Of a DNA stretch of 64,000 nt, positions 51,324 to 60,143 are shown piece after piece; positions within the stretch are counted from its first letter, which is position 1, and every line of letters starts with the position of its first letter. The position numbers and the translations under genes were made by a program. Source of the stretch: Pseudomonas sp. 30_B (GTDB lineage Bacteria; Pseudomonadota; Gammaproteobacteria; Pseudomonadales; Pseudomonadaceae); assembly GCF_017491605.1 (NCBI RefSeq), contig NZ_JAFGYY010000007.1, positions 62,001 to 126,000 of the forward strand, in the 5' to 3' direction. The notes under the pieces are model-generated. The model was not told the origin of the DNA. It made no database searches and saw only the letters and a program-made list of their open reading frames with translations.

Positions 51324-51781
51324 GGAAGCCCACTCCTAAGCAACAGCTCATCTTTACCGCAGTGCGGTTCGTTGTTGTGTTTATGTCGCTTTCCCTGGAG
51401 GCAGGGAGCGAAAAGCGGGCCGAGATTAGCAGCTTTGAGAAACAGCGACCAGCACCAAACACAGCCTTGCCAGTCAGAAAAATGACCAGAAGCAGCTATT
51501 TCGGTCACCCTTCTCCCGCTCGTCGGAAAAGCCCGTGCCAGAAGGGCTGCAGCCTTGTTGGATTGTCTGACAAAGTCGATTTCAGGGAAATGAAACCGGA
51601 AAAAAGGATGGGACTGGCGATCAGACTGCCCCCCGTTGCAGGGGGGAATATTCGGAGTCGGATCAGGCGATTTCGCGCAGGTCCATACGCCCCGATCGTC
51701 GCGGAGACTTCAGTGATCTACCTCAACACTATCGGGGTCCGGATCCCGCAAAGTGCTTTTGCACTCTCCTGGAGAACCCTC
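51324..51781. other. 458-bp intergenic region between fadD1 and the DUF465 gene
   Basis: Divergent promoter region. It contains the inverted pair ttgt...acaa around 51554-51573 and a GC-poor zone near 51400-51480, with no gene I can support. A long in-frame plus-strand extension of the DUF465 gene crosses it but has foreign-looking codon use, and I leave it out. No clear PsrA or FadR site seen. Confidence 0.5.
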
Positions 51782-52018
51782 ATGTTTCCCGAATTCCGTG
51801 AAAAGATTACTCGCCTCAAAGCCGAGGACCCGCACTTTGCAAAGCTCTTCCATAGCCACAACGATCTCGACCAGCAGATCAAGAACATGGAAGCCGGCAT
51901 CACCCCCGCAACCCACGACGCCATCGAGGCGCTGAAGAAGCAGAAGCTCCAGCTCAAGGACGATCTCTACGAGATCCTGCGCAAGAAGGACGGCTGCTGT
52001 GGCGGCTGTGGTGGTTGA
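51782..52018 (+). CDS. DUF465/YdcH-family small protein with Cys-rich tail
   Basis: 78 residues. The DUF465 helical hairpin is clear: MFPEFREKITRLKAEDPHF, FHSHNDLDQQIKNME, then IEALKKQKLQLKDDLYEIL. Family members are tiny coiled-coil proteins of unknown function. The tail KKDGCCGGCGG (three Cys) is an addition that could bind a metal. ATG chosen with GGAG 9 bases upstream. It lies between the two fadD genes and ends at a strong shared terminator. Confidence 0.88.
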   Translation: MFPEFREKITRLKAEDPHFAKLFHSHNDLDQQIKNMEAGITPATHDAIEALKKQKLQLKDDLYEILRKKDGCCGGCGG

Positions 52019-52043
52019 CCGGCTCTGGCCGACAACCCGCCAT

Positions 52044-52081
52044 AAAAAAAGGGGGCTGATTCTGGATCAGCCCCCTTTTTC
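52044..52081. terminator. Bidirectional intrinsic terminator
   Basis: Arms gggggctgat and atcagccccc with the tctg loop, seven A before and six T after. Serves the DUF465 gene and fadD2 from opposite sides. Confidence 0.93.
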
Positions 52082-52094
52082 ATTCACGCTCGCC

Positions 52095-53783
52095 TCAAGC
52101 CGTTTCGCGCAGCTCCCGTCGCAAAATCTTGCCCACCGGCGTCATCGGCAGGGCGTCCTTGATGACGATCTGCTTGGGCACCTTGTAACCGGTGAAATTC
52201 TCCTTGCAGTAGGCCTTGAGCTCTTCCACCGTCACCCCGCCCTCGCGCGGTACGACGAACAGCTTCACCGCCTCGCCGGACTTCTCGTCCGGCACGCCGA
52301 CCGCCGCGCAGTTGGCGACTTTCGGGTGGGCCATGACCACGTCTTCGATCTCGTTCGGGTAGACGTTGAAGCCGGAAACAATGATCAGGTCCTTCTTGCG
52401 GTCGACGATGCGTACGAAGCCGTCCGGGTCGATCACCGCGATGTCGCCGGTACGCAGCCAGCCTTCGGCGTCCAGCACCTCGGCGGTGGCTTCCGGACGC
52501 TGCCAGTAGCCCTTCATCACCTGCGGGCCCTTCACGCACAGCTCACCGCGCTCGCCCAGGCCGACATCATTGCCGTCGTCGTCGATGACCTTCAGCGCGG
52601 TGCCTGCCACCGGGATGCCGACCGTGCCCAGGCGCGCCTTGTCGCCGTACGGGTTGGTAGTCACCACCGGTGAGGTTTCGGTGAGGCCGTAGCCCTCCAC
52701 CACCGAACATCCGGTCAAGGCCTTCCAGCGCTCGGCGGTGGCGGTGACCAGCGCGGTGCCGCCGGAGTTGGTGACCTTGAGATTGGAGAAGTCCAGTTCC
52801 TTGAATTCCGGACGGTCCATCAGGGCGACGAACAGGGTGTTGAGTCCCAGCAGCGCGGAGAAGCGCCACTGTTTCAGCTCCTTGATGAAGCCGGGGATGT
52901 CGCGCGGGTTGGTGATCAGCACGTTGTGGTTGCCGTTGACCATCATGCACATGCAATTCGCAGTGAAGGCATAGATGTGGTACAGCGGCAGCGGCGCAAT
53001 CATCACCTCGTTGCCGACCTGCATCAGCGGCTTGCCGTCCGGGCCGTGCTGCTGCAGGCAGGCATGCACCTGCTGCATGTTCGCCACCAGGTTGCCGTGG
53101 GTGAGCATGGCGCCCTTGGCCACGCCAGTGGTGCCACCGGTGTACTGCAGCACCGCGATGTCTTCCAGGCCGACCTTGACCGGCTGCAGGCCGTGGCCAC
53201 GGCCCTGGCGCAGGGCATCCTTGAAGGAGACGGCCTGGGGCAGGCTGTACTCCGGCACCATCTTCTTCACATGCTTGACCACGGTATTGACCAGCATGCC
53301 CTTGAGCGTCGGCAGCAGGTCGCCCATGCGCGCCTCGATCAGGTATTCGATGCCGGTATCGGGCAGCACTTCCTGCACCAGCTTGCCGAACAGGTTCACA
53401 TAGACCAGCGCGCGGGCGCCGGAATCCTTGAACTGGTGGCGCATCTCGCGGGCGGTGTAGAGCGGGTTGGTGTTGACCACGATGAGGCCGGCGCGCAGGG
53501 CGCCGAACACGGCAATGGGGTATTGCAGGATGTTGGGCATCTGCACGGCGATGCGGTCGCCGGGCTTCAGGTCGGTGTTCTTCTGCAGGTACGCGCCGAA
53601 GGCGGCGGACAGGCGGTCCAGCTCGGCGTAGGTCAGGGTCACACCCAGGTTGCTGAACGCCGGACGGTCGGCGAACTTCTTGCAGGAGCGTTCGAAGACT
53701 TCCACCACGGACTTGTAGGCCGTCAGATCGATGTCGCTGGGCACCCCGGCCGGGCGTTTGTCGTTCCAGAAATCAGGTTGCAT
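52095..53783 (-). CDS. fadD2: Long-chain fatty-acid-CoA ligase FadD2
   Basis: 562 residues, paralogue of FadD1 with the same motif set: YTGGTTGVAKGAMLTH, EGYGLTETSP, GWLRTGDIAVIDPDGFVRIVDRKKDLI and VGKILRRELRE. Overall the two read as close duplicates that differ in the substrate tunnel region (about 300-330). AGGA lies upstream of the ATG. The separate promoters suggest different control of the two copies. Reading the promoter region shows no FadR-type site. Confidence 0.94.
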   Translation of the reverse strand: MQPDFWNDKRPAGVPSDIDLTAYKSVVEVFERSCKKFADRPAFSNLGVTLTYAELDRLSAAFGAYLQKNTDLKPGDRIAVQMPNILQYPIAVFGALRAGLIVVNTNPLYTAREMRHQFKDSGARALVYVNLFGKLVQEVLPDTGIEYLIEARMGDLLPTLKGMLVNTVVKHVKKMVPEYSLPQAVSFKDALRQGRGHGLQPVKVGLEDIAVLQYTGGTTGVAKGAMLTHGNLVANMQQVHACLQQHGPDGKPLMQVGNEVMIAPLPLYHIYAFTANCMCMMVNGNHNVLITNPRDIPGFIKELKQWRFSALLGLNTLFVALMDRPEFKELDFSNLKVTNSGGTALVTATAERWKALTGCSVVEGYGLTETSPVVTTNPYGDKARLGTVGIPVAGTALKVIDDDGNDVGLGERGELCVKGPQVMKGYWQRPEATAEVLDAEGWLRTGDIAVIDPDGFVRIVDRKKDLIIVSGFNVYPNEIEDVVMAHPKVANCAAVGVPDEKSGEAVKLFVVPREGGVTVEELKAYCKENFTGYKVPKQIVIKDALPMTPVGKILRRELRETA

Positions 53784-54119
53784 TTATTCTTATCCTCATA
53801 CCTGAGCGAAACAAAACCGCCGTTGCGGTCATTTGACGGAAGCTAGCAGTTCCCCCGGTCAGCGCAAAGACTCCCGCAAGCGTCATTGACTGCGTGAATC
53901 TCACGCCACCGCCGCCTTGCCAGGCGCAATGGCCCCAACGCCTGGCGTCGCGGGAAGCCTAGGCCAGCCGACGCAATCCATACAGGAAATGTCTGCCCGC
54001 GGAGCTGCGCAAAAATCGCCTGGGCAGATGCGCGCTGCGCTGTACACTGCGCAGCGTCGGCGATGATCGCCGTGTCTCCTCTGCGCTCGATAATTCGTAC
54101 AACAGATCGGGAAGGATCC
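53784..54119. other. 336-bp divergent region between fadD2 and the hydrolase gene
   Basis: Contains an 8-bp inverted repeat, cgctgcgc and gcgcagcg, around tgtacact (54033-54056), and a possible -10 GATAAT near 54088. No gene I can support. The palindrome could be an operator for either divergent gene. Confidence 0.45.
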
Positions 54120-55073
54120 ATGCCCTACGCTGCCTACTGGCTGACCGCCAGCGACGAGACACCGTTGTACGCCCGCCACTGGGCACCGGAAGGCCCGTCC
54201 CGCGGCGCCCTGATGCTGTCCCACGGCATGGCCGAACACGCCGGCCGCTACGAACGCCTGGGCCTTGCGCTGAGCGCCGCCGGTTATCACCTCTACGCCA
54301 TCGACCAGCGCGGCCACGGCCGCACCGCCGAACATGGCGAGCTCGGCCATTACGCCGACCATGGCGGCTGGGGCAAGGTGATCGGCGACCTGCATACCCT
54401 GAACCGGCACATCCGCGAGGAACACCCGGATCTGCCCATCGTCCTGCTCGGCCACAGCATGGGCAGCTACATCGGCAGCGCCTACCTGATGCAGCACAGC
54501 GCCAGCCTGAAGGCGGCGGTACTGTCCGGCTCCAACTACCAGCCGGTGGCGCTGTACCGGAGCGCCCGCGCCATCGCCCGCTTCGAGCGCTGGCGGCAGG
54601 GTCCGCTGGGGCGCAGCGCGCTGATCGACTTCCTCTCGTTCGGCTCCTTCAACAAGGCCTTCAAGCCGAACCGTACCGCCTTCGACTGGCTCAGCCGCGA
54701 TCCCGTCGAGGTCGACAAGTACGTCGCCGACCCGCTCTGCGGCTTCCGCTGCAGCAACCAGCTGTGGCTGGACCTGCTCGGCGGCCTGACCGATATCACC
54801 CCGCTGGAGCACCTGTCGCGCATCCGCAGCGACCTGCCGGTGCTGGTGATCGGCGGCGAACGCGACCCGGTCAGCCAGGGCAAGCGTTTGCGCGATCTCG
54901 CCCAGACGATGACCCGGGCCGGGGTTCGCGACGTCCAACTGAAGATTTATCCCGACGCCCGTCACGAGCTGTTCAACGAGAGCAACCGCGACGAGGTCAC
55001 CCGCAACCTGATCGACTGGCTGGGCGCGCACTGCCCCGTCCGCCAGTCCGAGCCCCTCGAGGAGCCCCTATGA
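54120..55073 (+). CDS. Alpha/beta hydrolase, monoacylglycerol lipase-like
   Basis: 317 residues. Nucleophile elbow GHSMGS (about 123-128), oxyanion region SHGMAEHAGRYERL, acid Asp in GGERDPVS, and catalytic His in DARHELFNE. The HGxxEHxxRY block is typical of lysophospholipase/monoacylglycerol lipases (PldB-like). It would release fatty acids for the neighbouring FadD enzymes, which fits the PA3301 position in P. aeruginosa. AAGGA lies 4 bases before the ATG. ATGA overlap with phaJ1. Confidence 0.88.
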   Translation: MPYAAYWLTASDETPLYARHWAPEGPSRGALMLSHGMAEHAGRYERLGLALSAAGYHLYAIDQRGHGRTAEHGELGHYADHGGWGKVIGDLHTLNRHIREEHPDLPIVLLGHSMGSYIGSAYLMQHSASLKAAVLSGSNYQPVALYRSARAIARFERWRQGPLGRSALIDFLSFGSFNKAFKPNRTAFDWLSRDPVEVDKYVADPLCGFRCSNQLWLDLLGGLTDITPLEHLSRIRSDLPVLVIGGERDPVSQGKRLRDLAQTMTRAGVRDVQLKIYPDARHELFNESNRDEVTRNLIDWLGAHCPVRQSEPLEEPL

Positions 55074-55540
55074 CTTCCGTGCAAAACGTCCCCTACGAAG
55101 AACTCGAAGTCGGCCAGAAGGCCAACTTCCAGAGCAGCGTCACCGAGCGCGACATCCAGCTGTTCGCCGAGGTCTCCGGTGACCGCAACCCGGTGCACCT
55201 GGATGCCGAATACGCCGCCACTACTCAATTCAAGGAACGCATCGCCCACGGCATGCTCAGCGGCGCGCTGATCAGTGCAGCGATCGCCACCACCCTGCCC
55301 GGCCCGGGCACCATCTACCTCGGCCAGAACCTGACCTTCACCCGCCCGGTGAAGCTCGGCGACGAACTGACGGTGGAGCTGGAAGTGCTGGAAAAGCTGC
55401 CAAAGAACCGCGTGCGCATCAGCACCACCGTGCTCAACCAGGACGGCAAGGCCGTGGTCAAAGGCGAGGCCGAGGTCATGGCACCGACCGAGAAGCTCAA
55501 CATCGAGCTGCCTGCACTGCCGCCGATCACCGTCGGCTGA
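55070..55540 (+). CDS. phaJ1: (R)-specific enoyl-CoA hydratase PhaJ1 (MaoC family)
   Basis: 156 residues, single hot-dog domain. Hydrates trans-2-enoyl-CoA to (R)-3-hydroxyacyl-CoA, feeding polyhydroxyalkanoate synthesis from beta-oxidation. Catalytic Asp and His in SGDRNPVHLD (D near 38, H near 43), then IAHGMLSGALISAAIATTLPGPGTIYLGQNLTFTRPV landmarks HGMLSG and LTFTRPV. Overlaps the hydrolase gene as ATGA, so a lipase-to-(R)-hydroxyacyl link is plausible. Assignment to PhaJ1 is by synteny with PA3302. Confidence 0.88.
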   Translation: MTSVQNVPYEELEVGQKANFQSSVTERDIQLFAEVSGDRNPVHLDAEYAATTQFKERIAHGMLSGALISAAIATTLPGPGTIYLGQNLTFTRPVKLGDELTVELEVLEKLPKNRVRISTTVLNQDGKAVVKGEAEVMAPTEKLNIELPALPPITVG

Positions 55541-55603
55541 GAACCTATTCAACGTCTGCCTGCACTTGCTCATGCTGTGCTCGGCAAGACCTTGAACAGG
55601 TTC
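55541..55603. repeat. 63-bp inverted repeat right after phaJ1
   Basis: Arms gaacctattcaa (55541-55552) and ttgaacaggttc (55592-55603) match at 11 of 12 positions. The intervening bases hold smaller pairs (ctcatgctgtgctc). It looks like a second, unrelated class of intergenic repeat. Confidence 0.6.
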
Positions 55604-55612
55604 TGACGCGCA

Positions 55613-55640
55613 TTCCGGGGTCGGCCATCCGGCCCCGGAA
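55613..55640. terminator. GC-rich hairpin downstream of phaJ1
   Basis: Arms ttccgggg and ccccggaa around a 12-base loop. No T-run, so it is only a possible terminator. Immediately after it lies cttgtatacag, a short palindrome-like sequence. Confidence 0.35.
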
Positions 55641-55749
55641 ACTTGTATACAGTTTCCGTCTCAACTACCCTGCCCCTTCGTCAGTTCAATCAACTGGGAT
55701 AACCGAAGGCCCTCCGCCCGAAACCCCATCACCGGGAATCGGAGCCGCC

Positions 55750-56925
55750 ATGGACCTTCGACTGCTGTTGCTATCCCTCTGCACCTTCGCCGCCGGCGTT
55801 GCCGAGGCCATCCTCACCGGCATCCTGCCCTCGCTGGCCGCCGACCTTCATGTCTCGCTCAGCCTCGCCGGCCAGCTCACAACCCTGTTCTCCCTGAGCT
55901 TCGCCATTGCCGCGCCGCTGCTCGGCTGGTTGACCCGTGGTATCGAGTGCCGCCGCCTGCTGGTGATGACCCTGCTGGTGTTCGCCATATTCAATGCCGG
56001 CGCGGCACTGAGCCCCGGCTACATCCCGCTGCTGCTGATGCGCATCGGCATGGCCGCCTGTTGCGGACTGCTGATCATGCAGGCCAGCCTGCTGGCGGTG
56101 GAACTGGCGCCGCCGGCCCAGCGCGGGCGCGCCATCGGCCTGATCTTCATGGGCATCAGCGGCTCGCTGGTATTCGGCGTGCCGGCCGGCGTACTGGTGA
56201 ACGAATGGTTCGGCTGGCGCTGGATCTTCGCCGCCATCGCCCTGTACTCCCTGCCGCTGGCAGTCCTGCTGCGCCTCGCCCTGCCCCGCCGAACCCTCGG
56301 CAGCCCGGCCAATGGCGCGGCGTACCGTCGCCAGCTGCGCAGCCCGGCGCTGAACCTGGCGCAGCTGGTGTCGATCCTCCTGCTGGGCGGGCACTTCACC
56401 CTGTTCGCCTACATCACGCCCTGGTTCCAGCAGGTGGCGGGCATCACCGACAGTCAGGGCATTGCCCTGACCCTGCTGCTGATCGGCCTGGCCGCCATCG
56501 GCGGCGGCTACCTGGGAGGCTGGCTGAGCGACCGCCTCGGCCATCGCCGTGCATTGATCGTGGTGCCGGTGCTGTTCGCCGCGGCGATGCTGGCAATCCC
56601 GCTGAGCCTCGGGCATCCATGGATGCTGCTCTGCGCCCTGATGGTCTGGAGCACCATCAGCTGGATGATCTCGCCGGCGGTACAGAGCTATCTGCTGGCC
56701 AGCGACCCGGCCAGCGGCAGCGCCGGGGTGGCGCTGAACACCTCGGCCATGCACCTGGGCGTGGCCCTCGGCGCAGCGCTGGGCGGTGCGGTGATCAGCC
56801 TGGCCGGCATCGCCTGGACGCCCTGGGTCGGCATCGGCCTGGTGGCGACATCGGTCATCTGCGCAGCACTGTCCTGCTGGCTGCAGCGCGAGCGCGACGA
56901 AGCCGCGCTCACTGCCTTACGGTAA
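55750..56925 (+). CDS. MFS transporter (AraJ-like, drug/sugar efflux family)
   Basis: 391 residues, twelve predicted helices. Motif A after helix 2 reads GWLTRGIECRRLLV (about 56-69) and its repeat GWLSDRLGHRRALI (near 258-271). A motif C-like GISGSLVFGVPAG lies near 137-149. Substrate unknown; the position after phaJ1 matches the MFS gene PA3303 as I remember it. It converges with, and overlaps by 17 bp, the periplasmic adaptor gene on the other strand. Confidence 0.87.
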   Translation: MDLRLLLLSLCTFAAGVAEAILTGILPSLAADLHVSLSLAGQLTTLFSLSFAIAAPLLGWLTRGIECRRLLVMTLLVFAIFNAGAALSPGYIPLLLMRIGMAACCGLLIMQASLLAVELAPPAQRGRAIGLIFMGISGSLVFGVPAGVLVNEWFGWRWIFAAIALYSLPLAVLLRLALPRRTLGSPANGAAYRRQLRSPALNLAQLVSILLLGGHFTLFAYITPWFQQVAGITDSQGIALTLLLIGLAAIGGGYLGGWLSDRLGHRRALIVVPVLFAAAMLAIPLSLGHPWMLLCALMVWSTISWMISPAVQSYLLASDPASGSAGVALNTSAMHLGVALGAALGGAVISLAGIAWTPWVGIGLVATSVICAALSCWLQRERDEAALTALR

Positions 56926-57763
56926 CGCTGGCGGTCATCCCGGCGCTCAAGTGCACGCCGTCAGGCACCTTGTCCAGGCGGATGCGCACCGGGATGCGCT
57001 GGGCCAGGCGCACCCAGTTGAAGGTCGGTTCGACGTTGGCCAGCAACTGGCTGTCAGGAATCGCGTTGCGGTCGGTAATGCCACTGCTGATGCTTTCCAC
57101 CGTGCCATCGATGGCGACGTCGCCACTCATCAGCACCACCCGCGCCGGTTGGCCGATGCGGATGCCGGGCAACTTGGTTTCCTCGAAGTAGGCGGTGACG
57201 TAGAAGGACTTCTGGTCCACCAGTGCCATCATCGCCTGGCCCGCCTGTGCGTAGTTGCCCTGGGCCAGGCGCAGGTTGGTCACCTGGCCGTCGCGCGGGG
57301 CGCGCATCTCGCTGCGGGTCAGGTTCAGCTCGGCCAGACGCAGCTGGGCCAGTGCCTGGTCATACTCGCTCTTGGCGATGGCCGCGTTGATCTGCGCGGT
57401 TTCCTTGTCTTCGGCGCTGATTGCCGCGATGCCCAGGCGGTTGCGCCGCGAGGCCTCGCTCTGGCGCAGCAGGTACTGCTGGTGGCGGGTTTCGGCAAGT
57501 GCCTTGGCCTGTTCGAGGTTGGCGGCGTAGCGCTCGCGGTCGATGCGCATGATCAGGTCACCGGCCTTCACCTGCTGGTTGTCCTGCACCGCCAGGTCGG
57601 TGACCCAGCCGGACACGTCCGGGGCGATCACCACCACGTCGGCGCGCACCCGCGCATCGCGGGTCCAGGGCGAGAGCATGTAATAACGCCACAGCCAGGT
57701 GCCGGCCAGTACGGCGGCGGCGACCAGGATCAGGGTGATGGCTACGCGAAGGAATCCGCGCAT
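56909..57763 (-). CDS. HlyD-type periplasmic adaptor (AaeA-like)
   Basis: 284 residues. One N-terminal helix (about 6-28), then a biotinyl-lipoyl-like half-motif (VIAPDVSGWVTDLAVQDNQQVKAGDLIMRID), a helical hairpin (about 75-135) and a beta barrel with PRDGQVTNLRL. Pairs with FUSC-type pumps for aromatic acids. AAGGAG lies 7 bases before the ATG. It is the last gene of the FUSC-DUF1656-adaptor set, 13 bp after DUF1656. Confidence 0.9.
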   Translation of the reverse strand: MRGFLRVAITLILVAAAVLAGTWLWRYYMLSPWTRDARVRADVVVIAPDVSGWVTDLAVQDNQQVKAGDLIMRIDRERYAANLEQAKALAETRHQQYLLRQSEASRRNRLGIAAISAEDKETAQINAAIAKSEYDQALAQLRLAELNLTRSEMRAPRDGQVTNLRLAQGNYAQAGQAMMALVDQKSFYVTAYFEETKLPGIRIGQPARVVLMSGDVAIDGTVESISSGITDRNAIPDSQLLANVEPTFNWVRLAQRIPVRIRLDKVPDGVHLSAGMTASVTVRQ

Positions 57764-57776
57764 TCAACTTCTCCTT

Positions 57777-57986
57777 TCAAGGGGCTGCGCTCAGCGCCCA
57801 GGTGACACCGCAGAGAATCAGCACGAACAGCGAGCAATCGAACAACGCCTCGTGCCAGATCAGGCGGCCGAAGGGCGTGGCCTGCAGCAGCAGGCGCAAC
57901 ACCACGGTCAGGCCCAGGGCCAGCACCGCGTAGATGAACAACGGACTGAGGTAGACACCGCCCCAGCCGACCTCATGCAGCCCCAT
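57777..57986 (-). CDS. DUF1656 small membrane protein (AaeX-like)
   Basis: 69 residues, two helices (about 13-35 and 47-65). MGLHEVGWGGVYLSPLFIYAVLAL is typical of the AaeX/DUF1656 family, which accompanies FUSC pumps. Its ATG lies 14 bases inside the FUSC gene and its stop is 13 bases before the adaptor ATG, an operon arrangement like E. coli aaeXAB though in a different order. Confidence 0.9.
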   Translation of the reverse strand: MGLHEVGWGGVYLSPLFIYAVLALGLTVVLRLLLQATPFGRLIWHEALFDCSLFVLILCGVTWALSAAP

Positions 57987-59961
57987 GCTGGTCCTCCAGT
58001 CGGCACCACTGCCGCCAAGTGTGGCGCAATTGCGCCAGGGCGGCGCGGGCCAGACGATTGGGCTCGCTCTCGCCGTGCAGGTCGCGAGCCAGGGCATCCT
58101 CCAGCGGCTCGCAGAGCGACTCCAGGCGCTGCTCCCGACCGCCGCCCGGCCCCTGCTCCAGCACGCTGGCGAGCGCGCCGAGGAACTGGTCGCGCGCCTT
58201 GCGCAACGCGCCGTGGGCGTTATTGAGGCAGGCGCGCATATGGATCAGCTCGTTGCCCAGGTCCAGCGCCAGCAGGCCATCGTGCCAGCGCCGCTGCTCC
58301 TCCTCCGGCAGCAGAGTGTAGTGCCGGGCAAGGCGGATCAGGCGGTCGGCCATGCGCCCGCCGAACCAGTTCTCCGCTTCATCAATCGGGCGTCGGGTCA
58401 GGCGCCCGAGATCATCGCAGGTGGCCCGGATCAGGCGCCGGTTGAGCCAGTCCGCCGGCAGGGTGAGCAAGCGGAACACCACCACCGCGAAGCCCACGCC
58501 GATGACCACGCCCTGGGCGGCATTGAGCAGGGATGCCAGGTCATAGCGCATCACATTGCTCGGTGCCACCAGGGTGATGAAGTGGATCGCAAAGGAGGTG
58601 GCGGTGCCGGCCAGCGCCGGCGTCGCCATGGCCAGCAGGGCGAAGAACAGCGGAACCCCGAGCGCCATGCACAACAATGGGAAGCCGTTCCATTGCGGCA
58701 GCAGCCATTGGGTGACCACCGCCGCGGCGGGTACCGCATAGAGGATGCCGCGCAGGAATCCCAGACCGATGGCGACGGCGTTGTCACGGTTGGCGAACAG
58801 GCTGCAGATCACCGCCGCCAGCAGCATCCCCCCGGTGGCGGCAGGCCAGGCAGTGGCCATCCAGAAGGCCGACATGCCGAGCAAGGCAACGGCGCTACGC
58901 AGCCCGTAGAACAGCGCCATCAACCAGTCACGGTGCCAGGACAGCGTGCCGGTCACCCGCTCGTCCACCGCCCCCGAGGCCACCGACCGCATGGTGCGTT
59001 CGGCCTCCACCGCCTTGCGCAGCAGGAGCGCGCAGCGGGTCAGGCAGTAGCGCAGGTCATTGGACTGGGTGTCGTCGGTGCCCGCGGCCTCCAGCCGATC
59101 GCCCAAGGACTTCATCGACTCGACCTGGGGGGCCTGCAGCACCGCCTGCAATTCATCGATCCACGGCTGCAGCCGCGCCTTGTCGCCCTCGTCCAGCACG
59201 CTGCGTTGGCGGGCCACGCCGCGCGCGGTGCGCAGCAGGCTGAGCAGGTCGCGGGAGAGGATGCGCAGGGCCCGCGAACGCATGCGCCCGCGATAGCCCT
59301 CGAACCAGGCGTGGTCGCGCTGCACGTCCACCTCGACGATCTTGCCTAGCGCCTGCAGCAGGCCCTTGATCTCCCGCGCGTCGGCATCGATCTCGCTGCG
59401 CGCCGCCTGCATTCCGGTAAGCCAGGTGGCCCGCGCCTGCTTGTCCAGGTTGGCCTCGACCCGACGCGGCCAGAGAATCGCGCTCACCGCCGACGCGCAG
59501 AGGATGCCCAGGCAGATTTCGGTGGAGCGCGCCACCGCCTGATCGAAGACATCCAGTGGATGGCTGATCGCAGGCAGCCCGATGATCGCCACCGTGTAGC
59601 CGGAGAGTACGAAGGCGTAGGAGACGTGATTGCGCAATGTGGTCGAAGCGGCGGTACACAGGCCAAGCCACACCGACACGGCCAGCAGGAACAGCCAGGG
59701 CGTCTGGGCGAACAGCGCCATGATCACTACCGACATGGCGGTACCGGCGAGCGTACCGATCAGTCGGAACAGCCCCTTGGCCACCACCATGCCCGACAGC
59801 GGCTGCGAAACGATGAACACCGTCATCAGTGCCCACTGCGGCTGGGCGAGGTCGAAACGGAAGGCGCACCAGAGCGCCAGGCCGCCGGCCAGGAGGGTCT
59901 TGATCGCGAACTTCAGCGCCAGCGTATCCGGCGCGAGGAATGCCTGTAGCGTTGGTCGCAC
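57973..59961 (-). CDS. FUSC-family inner-membrane efflux pump (AaeB-like)
   Basis: 662 residues. Two blocks of helices (about 15-165 and 355-500), each with about five to six segments, separated and followed by cytoplasmic domains; this is the FUSC/AaeB architecture. Exports hydroxylated aromatic acids such as p-hydroxybenzoate in E. coli; substrate here is inferred. The start is GTG with GAGAG upstream. The promoter carries a palindromic operator-like sequence, which suggests ligand-responsive repression. Confidence 0.9.
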   Translation of the reverse strand: MRPTLQAFLAPDTLALKFAIKTLLAGGLALWCAFRFDLAQPQWALMTVFIVSQPLSGMVVAKGLFRLIGTLAGTAMSVVIMALFAQTPWLFLLAVSVWLGLCTAASTTLRNHVSYAFVLSGYTVAIIGLPAISHPLDVFDQAVARSTEICLGILCASAVSAILWPRRVEANLDKQARATWLTGMQAARSEIDADAREIKGLLQALGKIVEVDVQRDHAWFEGYRGRMRSRALRILSRDLLSLLRTARGVARQRSVLDEGDKARLQPWIDELQAVLQAPQVESMKSLGDRLEAAGTDDTQSNDLRYCLTRCALLLRKAVEAERTMRSVASGAVDERVTGTLSWHRDWLMALFYGLRSAVALLGMSAFWMATAWPAATGGMLLAAVICSLFANRDNAVAIGLGFLRGILYAVPAAAVVTQWLLPQWNGFPLLCMALGVPLFFALLAMATPALAGTATSFAIHFITLVAPSNVMRYDLASLLNAAQGVVIGVGFAVVVFRLLTLPADWLNRRLIRATCDDLGRLTRRPIDEAENWFGGRMADRLIRLARHYTLLPEEEQRRWHDGLLALDLGNELIHMRACLNNAHGALRKARDQFLGALASVLEQGPGGGREQRLESLCEPLEDALARDLHGESEPNRLARAALAQLRHTWRQWCRLEDQHGAA

Positions 59962-60035
59962 GCGGTCTCTCGAAAGGCTCCGGAATCTATCGCTTAAAGA
60001 TAGTCGGCTACGGGGATGGCAACATCGTTGCCGAA

Positions 60036-60065
60036 CATATTATTAGCCTGCTAATTATATGTCAT
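60036..60065 (-). promoter_or_regulatory. Promoter of the AaeXAB-like operon with embedded palindromic operator
   Basis: On the minus strand ATGACA (60065-60060) and TAATAT (60042-60037) are spaced exactly 17 bp. Between and over them is the palindrome with arms catattattagc and gctaattatatg (60036-60061, 11 of 12 positions symmetric, spacer ct). A repressor bound here would block RNA polymerase. The core ATTAGC-ct-GCTAAT is of the MarR/LysR operator type; no regulator gene is adjacent. Confidence 0.65.
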
Positions 60066-60083
60066 CCCGACTTTCGGGCAGGC

Positions 60084-60110
60084 AAAAAAACGGGCGACCT
60101 AAGTCGCCCG
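60084..60110 (-). terminator. Intrinsic terminator of ccoM
   Basis: On the minus strand cgggcgac and gtcgcccg pair around four bases and are followed by seven T, 33 bp past the ccoM stop. Confidence 0.92.
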
Positions 60111-60143
60111 AAGTGCCTTGCGTGCTCTGTGTATCCGTAAGGA

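Noticed and set aside
55641..55652. LexA-like or GntR-like site in acttgtatacag
   Set aside because: Spacing and half-sites do not match either consensus; the GTATAC core alone is too short.
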